From NCBI GenBank assembly GCA_964520055.1, contig CAZFME010000098.1:1-8114 (forward strand): 8,114 nt of DNA, read 5' to 3'. Positions 1-6,703 of this stretch are shown one piece after another. The notes under the pieces were generated by a model. The model worked only from the letters and a program-made list of their open reading frames with translations. It searched no databases and was not told the origin of the DNA. The translations under genes were made by a program, and so were the position numbers. Position 1 is the stretch's first letter; each line of letters starts with the position of its first letter. The stretch comes from DUNY01 sp964520055 (GTDB lineage: Bacteria > Bacillota > Thermosediminibacteria > Thermosediminibacterales > Tepidanaerobacteraceae).

Positions 1-1
1 G

Positions 2-322
2 AGAGAAATTCCCAAAGGTGTTTTGGAAGCGGCACAGTCCATGGGGGCCTCTCCACATCAGATAATATCAAAGGTTTTAATTCCTGAAAGCCTACCTTCG
101 ATAGCAGCAGGAATAACTATAACTATCATCAACTTGGTGGGCTACTCCGCTATGGCGGGTGTGATTGGAGGGGGTGGTCTTGGGCATGTGGCCGTTAGAT
201 ATGGATATAACGCGTTCCGCCCCGACATCATGCTCTATACTGTGGCCATCCTTGTAGTAATGGTGCAGCTCATGCAAATGATTGGAGATGCTTTTGTAAA
301 GCATTTATCCAAAAATCGTTAA
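2..322 (+). CDS. metI: Methionine ABC transporter permease MetI, C-terminal part (5' end outside window)
   Basis: Membrane subunit of the MetNIQ methionine importer. The open frame runs in from the left edge, so only the last 106 residues are present and the start codon is not in the window. Visible near the beginning is the EAA loop that docks onto the ATPase MetN: EAAQSMGASPHQI followed by the L-I-P-E-S element, typical of BPD_transp_1 permeases. Two hydrophobic segments follow, one beginning near IAAGITITIINLVGYSAM and the last near MLYTVAILVVMVQL. The glycine-rich GVIGGGGLGHVAVRYGY stretch between them is characteristic of MetI. The protein ends with a basic tail (KHLSKNR). A Met drawn at position 23 is really an internal TTG leucine codon, because the frame continues upstream with R-E-I-P-K-G-V. 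metQ begins 67 nt downstream on the same strand, and metN is expected to the left. The family call is very secure. Transport of methionine rather than another amino acid is inferred from family and context. Confidence 0.93.
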   Translation, partial: REIPKGVLEAAQSMGASPHQIISKVLIPESLPSIAAGITITIINLVGYSAMAGVIGGGGLGHVAVRYGYNAFRPDIMLYTVAILVVMVQLMQMIGDAFVKHLSKNR

Positions 323-389
323 TTATAATACCATAACTAATATCACTTTTTGGTTAATCAATTTTCGAATAAATTAGGAGGAGATATAA

Positions 390-1235
390 ATGAAAAAAGT
401 ATTAACTTCAATTCTGGTATTGACCCTAATTGCACTCCTGGTTGTTGGCTGTGGTTCTGCTCAAAATTCCACACCGAATGAACAGCCAAAAAATCAAGAC
501 GACCCCGCTGAGAAAAAACCGATAACCCTAAAAGTCGGTGCTTCCCCAGTTCCGCATGCGGAAATATTAAACGCAGTTAAACCCATGCTTGAAGATGAAG
601 GTATTAACCTTGATATTATTGAATTTGCCGATTACAATCAACCTAATTTGAGGTTGGCCGACAAAGATCTTGATGCCAATTATTTCCAGCACATCCCCTA
701 TTTAGAGAGCTTTTCCAAGGACCATAAGCTGGATCTTACTTACACAGCCAAGGTGCATATAGAACCCATGGGCGTGTATTCCAATAAAATCAAAGATCTG
801 AAGGACTTAAAGGAAGGTGCTGAGATAGCAATTCCCAACGATCCTACAAATGCTGGAAGAGCACTGATTATCTTAGAACAAGCCGGTCTTTTGAAAATTA
901 AAGACGGTGTGGGCATAAATGCTACAATTTATGACATCACTGAAAAGAAAGTGAAAATAACAGAGTTGGAGGCAGCTACCTTACCGAGGGTTTTACAAGA
1001 TGTAGACGCTGCAGTTATTAATTCCAATTATGCACTGCAGGCAAATCTTGTACCTACTGAAGACTCATTGGCACTGGAATCCGCTGCAGATAATCCGTAT
1101 GTGAATATTTTGGCCATTCGCAAAGGTGATGAGAATAGACCTGAGCTTAAAAAATTGGCCGATGCCCTAAATTCTCCCGAGGTCAAGAAATTTATCGAAG
1201 AGGAGTATAAAGGTGCCGTAATACCGGCTTTCTGA
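390..1235 (+). CDS. metQ: Methionine-binding lipoprotein MetQ (NlpA family)
   Basis: Extracytoplasmic substrate-binding lipoprotein that delivers methionine to the MetNI transporter. The 281-residue length is normal for the family. Residues 1-20 are a lipoprotein signal (KK followed by a hydrophobic run) with lipobox V18-V19-G20-C21; Cys21 would be lipidated. A polar, low-complexity linker (about 22-45) precedes the NlpA domain, which begins at KVGASPVPHAEIL. Family hallmarks include DYNQPNLRLADKDLDANYFQH, with the conserved aromatic and acidic residues, and AVINSNYALQANL near residue 210. The start is fixed by an AGGAGGAG site at 376-383, 6 nt before the ATG. It lies 67 nt after metI, with no terminator seen between them, so the two are probably co-transcribed. 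A strong terminator follows the stop. MetQ proteins can bind L-Met, and some systems also take D-Met; the sequence alone does not settle which here. Confidence 0.94.
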   Translation: MKKVLTSILVLTLIALLVVGCGSAQNSTPNEQPKNQDDPAEKKPITLKVGASPVPHAEILNAVKPMLEDEGINLDIIEFADYNQPNLRLADKDLDANYFQHIPYLESFSKDHKLDLTYTAKVHIEPMGVYSNKIKDLKDLKEGAEIAIPNDPTNAGRALIILEQAGLLKIKDGVGINATIYDITEKKVKITELEAATLPRVLQDVDAAVINSNYALQANLVPTEDSLALESAADNPYVNILAIRKGDENRPELKKLADALNSPEVKKFIEEEYKGAVIPAF

Positions 1236-1271
1236 CATCCGTAAGTTTAGTTGCTACACATAGTTATTTTT

Positions 1272-1314
1272 AATAAATCACCCTACTGTGAATGTATTAG
1301 GGTGATTTATTTTT
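1272..1314 (+). terminator. Rho-independent terminator after metQ
   Basis: A perfect 14-bp inverted repeat, AATAAATCACCCTA (1272-1285) and TAGGGTGATTTATT (1298-1311), encloses a 12-nt loop. A short T run ends at 1314. It lies 37 nt after the metQ stop on the same strand. The opposite strand lacks a T tract after the stem, so it should act only on + transcripts. It separates the metIQ transcript from the downstream racemase gene. Confidence 0.85.
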
Positions 1315-1328
1315 GTGACTCTAAATAC

Positions 1329-1357
1329 TTGCTGTATTTTGCAGATAAACATATAAT
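1329..1357 (+). promoter_or_regulatory. Candidate sigma-A-type promoter for the racemase gene
   Basis: TTGCTG (1329-1334) and a consensus TATAAT (1352-1357) are separated by exactly 17 nt, directly downstream of the metQ terminator. Transcription would start near 1364, only about 12 nt before the chosen ATG, so the mRNA would begin at or within the SD sequence GGGGTGAT. The -10 match is perfect and the -35 is only partial. The call rests on spacing and position. Confidence 0.5.
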
Positions 1358-1375
1358 AAACTTGGGGTGATGGAA

Positions 1376-2035
1376 ATGGCCAATAATGTTGCAAAAATAG
1401 GCGTAATTGCCGGTACACCTGTGGATACCCAGATGGGCGTTGATTTTATTATAAAAAAAGGGTTAGATGCCGTGGGGTGTTCTACTGCTGCCAATCCTAA
1501 AGAGCAAAATTTGCTTCAGTTTTTAAAGCCTGATGCTCTTACCAAAAAAGTTTTGAAGATTATTCAAGACTTTGAAAAACGTAATATCTTTCGAACCATG
1601 ATTTACTGCAATTCTTTATCAGCTGCTGTTGATATCAAATATTTGCAGGATACTCAACCTAAGTCCCTTATAGTAACACCACTGGATATTTATAAAAAAC
1701 TTGCCTTAAGGTATAAAAAAATAGCCTTGTGGGCTGCCAACGGTCAATGTCTTTCTGCAATTGAGCATATATTTTATAAGCAAAATCCTTCCATAAATAT
1801 TATGGGTATTTCCATGCTGCCAGTAATTAAGGCCATTGAAGAAGGGGAACCGGCAGAATTGATTATTGACAAATATGGCCTTGTTTCTCTGGGTGTTGAA
1901 AGGTTTAATGCCGATGGTTTAATCTTGGGCTGCACCCATCTACCGTATTTACAGTCGGAACTTTTAAAGAATCTAAGCGTTCCTATAATTGATCCTGCAG
2001 AGGAAATGTTGAAACTCTTAACCTCAAATAAATAG
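1376..2035 (+). CDS. Aspartate/glutamate racemase superfamily protein
   Basis: A cofactor-independent amino-acid racemase-type protein (PF01177 superfamily), probably cytoplasmic since no signal or membrane segment is seen. It is 219 residues from the ATG at 1376. Both catalytic cysteine motifs are present: IYCNSLSAA (Cys78) and LGCTHLPYL (Cys186, with His188), the pair that deprotonates and reprotonates the alpha carbon in two-base racemases. The N-terminal motif is AGTPVDTQMG, not the DSGVGG motif of glutamate racemase MurI, and the protein is shorter than MurI (about 260-270), so a cell-wall MurI role is unlikely. I chose 1376 because GGGGTGAT (1364-1371) sits 4 nt upstream (6 nt from its GGGGTG core); GTG 1367 and ATG 1370 fall inside this SD. 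The gene stands alone after the metQ terminator. The substrate is unknown. Two cysteines argue against one-cysteine relatives such as arylmalonate decarboxylase, though hydantoin-racemase-like activity cannot be excluded. Confidence 0.82.
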   Translation: MANNVAKIGVIAGTPVDTQMGVDFIIKKGLDAVGCSTAANPKEQNLLQFLKPDALTKKVLKIIQDFEKRNIFRTMIYCNSLSAAVDIKYLQDTQPKSLIVTPLDIYKKLALRYKKIALWAANGQCLSAIEHIFYKQNPSINIMGISMLPVIKAIEEGEPAELIIDKYGLVSLGVERFNADGLILGCTHLPYLQSELLKNLSVPIIDPAEEMLKLLTSNK

Positions 2036-2119
2036 TGCCATGAATTTATCTACATCTTCCGTTCGACTAAAACCAGATTGCTGGAATTCAAGCTCTTTTA
2101 GTAATAGTAGCTAACAAGT

Positions 2120-3370
2120 TTAATTATGCCCCTTTTTGAAAAAACGCTTTATCCTATCAATTAGATTCCTTCGCTCCATAATTACATAGGCCTCTGAAGA
2201 ATCCCTGGGAACTAAAATAGCCCCAATCGAGTTTATACCGTTAGGATATGCACTTATTTCAACACTTTTTGTCTTTTCGTCGGGGGTTTTTATTGTCATC
2301 CATATATATGTGGGGTATTCCGATAGCACTTCCTGCAGCTTTCCGGGCTCCTCCAGGTCCTGGCCGTTTATGGACAAAATTATATCTCCGGAACTTAGGC
2401 CCATTTTTTCTGTAGGTGAATTTTTTATTATATCAAGAATCATCTCGCCTTTTTCCGGAGGAGTAAATAATGGTTTGTTTTTCCGCTCACTTTTCTTCCC
2501 TGTAATTATTAAAAACTCATGGCCTGCCGGTGCAAAAATAGCTGCCAGGTAAGTAAAAACCATATACCGTGAGGCTAAAACTGACAGCAATAAAAGTATG
2601 CAGCTAAAGGCCAATAGATTCACTGCTGATGATTTGCACCTGTTCTTTGGAGTCTTGGTAAGAGCTATATCCCCATACCCTAATGCCGCCACTACCGGTA
2701 GCATTAAATATATTGCTTGAGTATTTTGCAAAATATGAGCCGGAGGCCTTATTAGGGGCCACCAATCGGGCATTTGAACTACATCTATGGAGGAAAAGTC
2801 TCCTGTAATGATTGTCAGCAACATAATAGGTACAGGCCAAAACTCCTGCAAGGAAAACCCCCCCACTATACCATATCTTTCATCTTTGACAAACACCGGT
2901 GTGGCATTGATATGCCCTGCAAAATATATTAAGAGGCTTTCCACGAAATGAAGTATAGCCACAAGACCCATAAGCCCGGCCACATCTATGCGCAATAAAC
3001 CCGTCACCAGTGAGAACAGTGCGACTATTCCGCCGGCGTAGGAAAAGCACATCAAATGGGGATGTATAAAAGCTAGAATCAAGGCCAGTGGCCATACATA
3101 AATCAAACCGGCTTCGGTGATGCTTATGCCCAACAACATAACTGCCAAACTGCCGATGATTCCGCCAAGTATTCCATAAAATATTGCATAGAGTATTTTA
3201 TCGCGAGGATTAATTTTGGCAGTCCCAAACAGGTCTTGTTCCAAAGCCGCAGTTCTTTTATACTGATTCCATACAATGAAAATAACCAGCCAGAAAAACG
3301 GATTCAAAATAGCCGATGGGATGCCCTGTAATATTAGAATTACAATTTTTCCAAAGGGGAACACGCTCAT
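2120..3370 (-). CDS. Polytopic membrane protein with C-terminal PDZ domain, MinJ/SwrAB-like
   Basis: A 416-residue protein with about eight to nine hydrophobic segments (roughly residues 8-34, 58-82, 86-105, 108-127, 130-151, 176-190, 218-232, 248-268, 270-290). A basic linker (GKKSERKNK) leads into a PDZ domain at about 305-375, with GEMILDIIKNSPTEKMGL and GDIILSINGQDL, the usual peptide-binding PDZ signatures. The end is strongly basic (ERRNLIDRIKRFFKKGHN). This N-membrane/C-PDZ design, its length, and its place after ftsEX and ctp match Bacillus MinJ (SwrAB), which links MinD to DivIVA in division-site selection. Identity by sequence is not proven, so I give no symbol. The ATG overlaps the ctp stop in an ATGA arrangement, implying translational coupling. 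An AGGAG site (3373-3377) is only 2 nt from this ATG but 8 nt from an in-frame GTG at 3364, which may be the real start. It is probably the last gene of the operon. Confidence 0.8.
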   Translation of the reverse strand: MSVFPFGKIVILILQGIPSAILNPFFWLVIFIVWNQYKRTAALEQDLFGTAKINPRDKILYAIFYGILGGIIGSLAVMLLGISITEAGLIYVWPLALILAFIHPHLMCFSYAGGIVALFSLVTGLLRIDVAGLMGLVAILHFVESLLIYFAGHINATPVFVKDERYGIVGGFSLQEFWPVPIMLLTIITGDFSSIDVVQMPDWWPLIRPPAHILQNTQAIYLMLPVVAALGYGDIALTKTPKNRCKSSAVNLLAFSCILLLLSVLASRYMVFTYLAAIFAPAGHEFLIITGKKSERKNKPLFTPPEKGEMILDIIKNSPTEKMGLSSGDIILSINGQDLEEPGKLQEVLSEYPTYIWMTIKTPDEKTKSVEISAYPNGINSIGAILVPRDSSEAYVIMERRNLIDRIKRFFKKGHN

Positions 3371-4623
3371 CGCTCCTGTATATCCGCCAAAGCGGAAGAT
3401 TTGATGATTTCAAGAGCCTTCAACAGTTGGGAGTCTTTCCCTCTCGGAATATAAAAAGGATTAATACCCTCATCCAATTTAACCTCAACATCGGGCTTTA
3501 CTCCTATGCCATCAATACATCGCCCACTGGGTATATAATATCGGGCAACAGTTAATTTTATTCCTGTCCCGTCATCAAAGGGTTCGACTTCCTGGACTGA
3601 ACCTTTGCCAAAGGTTTTGGTGCCTATCAGTACCCCTGCCTTGTGATCTTGAATGGCACCGGCAACGATCTCTGAAGCACTGGCACTGTTTTCATTGATT
3701 AGCACAGCCAGTGGCACTGAAATTTTATTATCATCAGAATAGTATTCTTCAAGTTTATTTTTATTCCTATCCTCAGTATAAACAATAAGCCCTTTTCCCA
3801 GTATTTCATCGGCTATTTTAACCGATTCATAAAGAGAACCACCAGGGTTATTTCGGAGATCCAAAACTAGGCCTTTTATGCCTTGTTTTCTCAGATTATT
3901 AAGTGCAATTTTAAACTCATCATAAGTCTGTGAGTCAAAAGAAGTAATTTTGATATATCCTATATTGTTGTCGATAATTTCATGTTTTACCGTTGTTACT
4001 CGGATATTGTCCCGAACCAATTCAAATTTCAATAACTCCGTGTTATCCTGTCTTTTTATATATACTGTTACTTTTGTGCCTTTTTCACCTCTGAGGAGTT
4101 TTACTGCTTCATCAAGGCTTTTTCCTGCAAGATCCGAATCATTAACCTTAACTATAATGTCTCTGGGAAGGATACCTGCTCTCTGAGCAGGAGTCTCTTC
4201 GATGGGTGAAACGACTATAATATCGCCGGTGTTTTCATCAACGCTGAGGACCATTCCTACACCCCCAAAGGAGCCGTTGATAGCCGTAATAAAATCTTGA
4301 AATTCCGTTTCGTTCATAAAAACAGAATAAGGATCTCCAAGGGAATCCACCATACCCCTGATTGCTCCTTCAATTATTTTTTCAGGATCCACATCTTTTA
4401 CATACTTGTCTTCTACAAGTTTCATAACATCTGAAATAGGCTTTAACCGCTTAAAATCCGTATGTTCTTCAAGTGTAGCCGTTACGATGTTTCTATCATT
4501 GTCTTTATTAAATACATAAAAAGGATTTCTTCCTACTGTGGCTCCTGCAAAAAACGAAAGCAGCGATACTGCTATACACAATACCGCCACTTTTAACATA
4601 TGTCTTGTCTTGTTATTTTGCAT
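3367..4623 (-). CDS. S41 carboxyl-terminal processing serine protease with PDZ domain (CtpA/CtpB family)
   Basis: A membrane-anchored, extracytoplasmic protease that cuts substrates near their C termini. It is 418 residues from the ATG at 4623. Residues about 8-29 form one hydrophobic anchor or uncleaved signal. An N-terminal helical region contains LGDPYSVFMNETEFQDF, typical of Ctp. The PDZ domain follows at about 119-192 (GSFGGVGMVLS ... AQRAGILPRDIIVKVN). The peptidase core runs about 222-378. The Ser-Lys-Gln triad is intact: Ser315 in NSASASEI, Lys340 and Gln344 in TFGKGSVQ. The Ser-to-Lys (25) and Lys-to-Gln (4) spacings equal those of Bacillus CtpB (Ser309, Lys334, Gln338). I chose ATG 4623 because GGGTGGGA (4630-4637) lies 6 nt upstream; an in-frame GTG at 4635 falls inside that SD. 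It sits 46 nt after the M23 gene and overlaps the PDZ membrane gene. Bacillus CtpB acts in sporulation signalling; operon context here suggests a cell-wall or division role. Confidence 0.92.
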   Translation of the reverse strand: MQNNKTRHMLKVAVLCIAVSLLSFFAGATVGRNPFYVFNKDNDRNIVTATLEEHTDFKRLKPISDVMKLVEDKYVKDVDPEKIIEGAIRGMVDSLGDPYSVFMNETEFQDFITAINGSFGGVGMVLSVDENTGDIIVVSPIEETPAQRAGILPRDIIVKVNDSDLAGKSLDEAVKLLRGEKGTKVTVYIKRQDNTELLKFELVRDNIRVTTVKHEIIDNNIGYIKITSFDSQTYDEFKIALNNLRKQGIKGLVLDLRNNPGGSLYESVKIADEILGKGLIVYTEDRNKNKLEEYYSDDNKISVPLAVLINENSASASEIVAGAIQDHKAGVLIGTKTFGKGSVQEVEPFDDGTGIKLTVARYYIPSGRCIDGIGVKPDVEVKLDEGINPFYIPRGKDSQLLKALEIIKSSALADIQER

Positions 4624-4669
4624 ATGTATTCCCACCCGGTAAAGTTTTTAGTCTTTACCATTATATCAT

Positions 4670-5809
4670 TTATTTCAGCCAATTCCAAGGGTTAACAACT
4701 TGCCCGTCTTTTATTACGCCAAAATGCAGGTGGGGGCCAGTTGACCATCCGGTGCTGCCTACTAAACCTATTTTATCACCTTTTAAAACCTTTTTGCCCT
4801 CAGCTACAAGCAACTTGGAAAGGTGAGAGTATTGTGTGGAAATACCTCCGCCATGGCTCACTATGACAGTATTGCCATAGCCTCCGTAAGACCCTGAAAA
4901 AATTACTTCACCGTCATCTACAGCCAATACATCAGCACCCGTTGACGCCCTTATATCTATACCTTCATGAAATCGTCTGCTTTTAAAGATAGGATGTATT
5001 CTCCATCCGAATTCAGAACTAATCGATGTGGAACTAGGCACAGGCCATCGAAATTCCCCGGTTCCAAAATAACCTTTTTTGTTTTTCATTTCCCATGCAA
5101 GGATTTGGCGTCGGAGGGCTTCGGAGTCTTTCAACAGTTTATCCTCTTGCCTCTCATACTCTTTTTTCTGTCTCTCAAGTTCCGCCATCAGCCTCTGCCG
5201 ATCTCCCCGATAAGAGGCTATCCTAGCTCGTCTTGCATCTATATCATTGCGCTGCTTTGCAATGAGCCTTTGCTGTTCTTCTAGTTCGGCCTTTTTTTGA
5301 GCAACCTCTGCCTGTTTTCCCCTAAATTCGATAAGCAGATTTTTATCAGATTCAATGACACGTTTAACCAGATCAAGTCTTGTTAAAAAATCAGAAAAAC
5401 TGGAAGAAGCTAAAATTACCTCTATGTAATCCACCAGACCGGTCTTATACAGGGTTCTCATGCGAACATGGAGATCATCCTTTTGTTCTTCTACCTTTTC
5501 TTCGGCTTGTTTGAGTTCTTCTGTAGTATTTGCCAGCTTTGCCTGAGTCTCCTTGAGCCTGGCTTTGGTTTCATCTAGCTCCTTTTGTGCTTGACTCAAT
5601 TTCTTTTCAAGATCCGCTATCTCATCTGCCACATTTTTTTTGTCTTTGTCCACTTTTTTTATACTCTGTTTCAGATTCTCTATTTGTGTGCTAATAATGT
5701 TTTGCTGTTTTTTTAAATCGTCAATGTCATCTGCTATGACCGGTACATTTATTGTCATCACTGTTAAGAGCAAAAAACCAGCCAGCAGTCTTTTTTGTTT
5801 CCGGTTCAT
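4670..5809 (-). CDS. Secreted M23 peptidoglycan endopeptidase with PcsB/CwlO-type coiled coil (EnvC-like)
   Basis: An extracellular murein hydrolase, 379 residues. Residues 1-26 are a Sec signal peptide with a likely cut after VIA26. Residues about 27-240 are almost all coiled coil, rich in K, E and Q. This is interrupted near 113-160 by the RMRTLYKTGLVDYIEVILAS and SFSDFLTRLDLVKR elements typical of PcsB and CwlO, the part known to engage FtsX. The LytM/M23 domain occupies about 264-379 (SEFGWRIHP onward). All metal and catalytic positions are present: His281 and Asp285 in HEGID, His329 in YSHL, and His360/His362 in PHLHFG. Unlike E. coli EnvC, which only activates amidases, this protein should be a zinc hydrolase itself. 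The start is supported by GGAGGAGG (5816-5823), 6 nt upstream. It follows ftsX by 21 nt, making it the expected client of FtsEX. The name is left open because PcsB and CwlO end in other catalytic domains. Confidence 0.92.
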   Translation of the reverse strand: MNRKQKRLLAGFLLLTVMTINVPVIADDIDDLKKQQNIISTQIENLKQSIKKVDKDKKNVADEIADLEKKLSQAQKELDETKARLKETQAKLANTTEELKQAEEKVEEQKDDLHVRMRTLYKTGLVDYIEVILASSSFSDFLTRLDLVKRVIESDKNLLIEFRGKQAEVAQKKAELEEQQRLIAKQRNDIDARRARIASYRGDRQRLMAELERQKKEYERQEDKLLKDSEALRRQILAWEMKNKKGYFGTGEFRWPVPSSTSISSEFGWRIHPIFKSRRFHEGIDIRASTGADVLAVDDGEVIFSGSYGGYGNTVIVSHGGGISTQYSHLSKLLVAEGKKVLKGDKIGLVGSTGWSTGPHLHFGVIKDGQVVNPWNWLK

Positions 5810-5830
5810 TCTCTTCCTCCTCCAAAACCT

Positions 5831-6703
5831 CTAAACGTTTAGAAACCTCTTCATAGAAAAACTACTGCCGAAAGCACCGATAAACATACCGATACCTATG
5901 AATCCAAGGGCGTAATTGTAAAATTGTTCCTTTGGTAGCAGAGATATCATAGGAATGTTTAGTTTTACCGTAATGTAAAGATAGTTATAAGCTATACCCA
6001 AAACGCCTATAGCCAACGATGAACCTATCAATCCCAATACCATACCCTCTATTAAAAATGGCCAGCGCACAAACCAATCGGTGGCTCCGATATACTTCAT
6101 AATATTGATTTCCCGTCTCCGTGCAAAAACAGTAAGCCTGATGGTGTTTGAAATGATAAAAATCGAAACTGCAGCGAAAACTGCCATTATTGTCCAGCCT
6201 ATCACCCTGACCCAATGAATGATGTTGAATAGTTTTTCCACGATACCCTTGCCGTATTTGACCTCTTCTATACCCCAATATTTCTCGATTTTTCCAGCAA
6301 CCAAAGCTACTTCATGTGGGTCATTCACCTTAATCCGAAAGGAATCGGGAAGGGGGTTTTCAATACCCTCCAGCAGCTCTTTTCCCACTTGTTCTTTAAA
6401 TTCTTCAATAGCTGCTTCCTTGGAAATAAACTTTATTTCTTTTATCCCGTTAATAACGGCAAGATCCTTACCTAGCCGAGATATCTCATCTTGGTCTAAA
6501 GAATCTTCAAGATACGCCGTAATCTCAACTTGTGATTCTACATCTTTTAAAATATAGTCGAAATTTACAGATATCAATAAAAAAGAACCTAAAATAATGA
6601 GGGCAGCTGCCACCGCTCCAATGGAGGCAAGACTCATCCATCGATTTCTTACAAGACTGGTAAAGGATTCTCTAAAAAAGTATTTGATGGTTCTAAGTCT
6701 CAT
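5831..6703 (-). CDS. ftsX: Cell-division ABC transporter-like membrane subunit FtsX
   Basis: The membrane half of FtsEX, which uses FtsE ATP hydrolysis to switch on an extracellular peptidoglycan hydrolase. It is 290 residues from the ATG at 6703. It begins MRLRTIKYFFRESFTSLVRN, the usual FtsX N terminus. Four membrane segments are seen at about 28-49, 167-187, 214-239 and 262-282, with the large extracellular loop (about 50-160) between the first two. The loop contains VEITAYLEDSL and DSFRIKV, typical of the domain that binds the coiled-coil partner. The SNTIRLTVFARRREINIMKY signature and GATDWFVRWPFLIEG follow TM2. I chose 6703 over an in-frame ATG at 6727 because GAGGGG (6713-6718) is 9 nt upstream and the N terminus then fits the family. 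The gene overlaps the end of ftsE by 11 nt, so coupled translation is likely. The stop codon lies in a 12-bp palindrome that I take as chance. Confidence 0.95.
   Translation of the reverse strand: MRLRTIKYFFRESFTSLVRNRWMSLASIGAVAAALIILGSFLLISVNFDYILKDVESQVEITAYLEDSLDQDEISRLGKDLAVINGIKEIKFISKEAAIEEFKEQVGKELLEGIENPLPDSFRIKVNDPHEVALVAGKIEKYWGIEEVKYGKGIVEKLFNIIHWVRVIGWTIMAVFAAVSIFIISNTIRLTVFARRREINIMKYIGATDWFVRWPFLIEGMVLGLIGSSLAIGVLGIAYNYLYITVKLNIPMISLLPKEQFYNYALGFIGIGMFIGAFGSSFSMKRFLNV

Noticed and set aside
2066..2102. Possible terminator after the PDZ gene: ACTAAAA/TTTTAGT outer arms with an inner CCAG/CTGG hairpin
   Set aside because: The arms are AT-rich and separated by an 11-nt one-sided bulge, and no proper T tract follows on either strand. 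Too weak to call.
2604..3095. Alternative-frame - strand open stretches within the PDZ membrane protein gene
   Set aside because: They share the strand but not the frame of a gene with clear membrane and PDZ features. Composition looks like an out-of-frame shadow.
3950..4186. 78-codon + strand frame inside the Ctp gene, and similar antisense frames inside the PDZ, M23, ftsX and ftsE genes
   Set aside because: Each is antisense to a well-supported conserved gene, with no RBS or family signature.
5831..5842. Perfect 12-bp palindrome CTAAACGTTTAG at the ftsX stop codon
   Set aside because: Short and AT-rich, with part of it being coding sequence. It is most likely coincidental.
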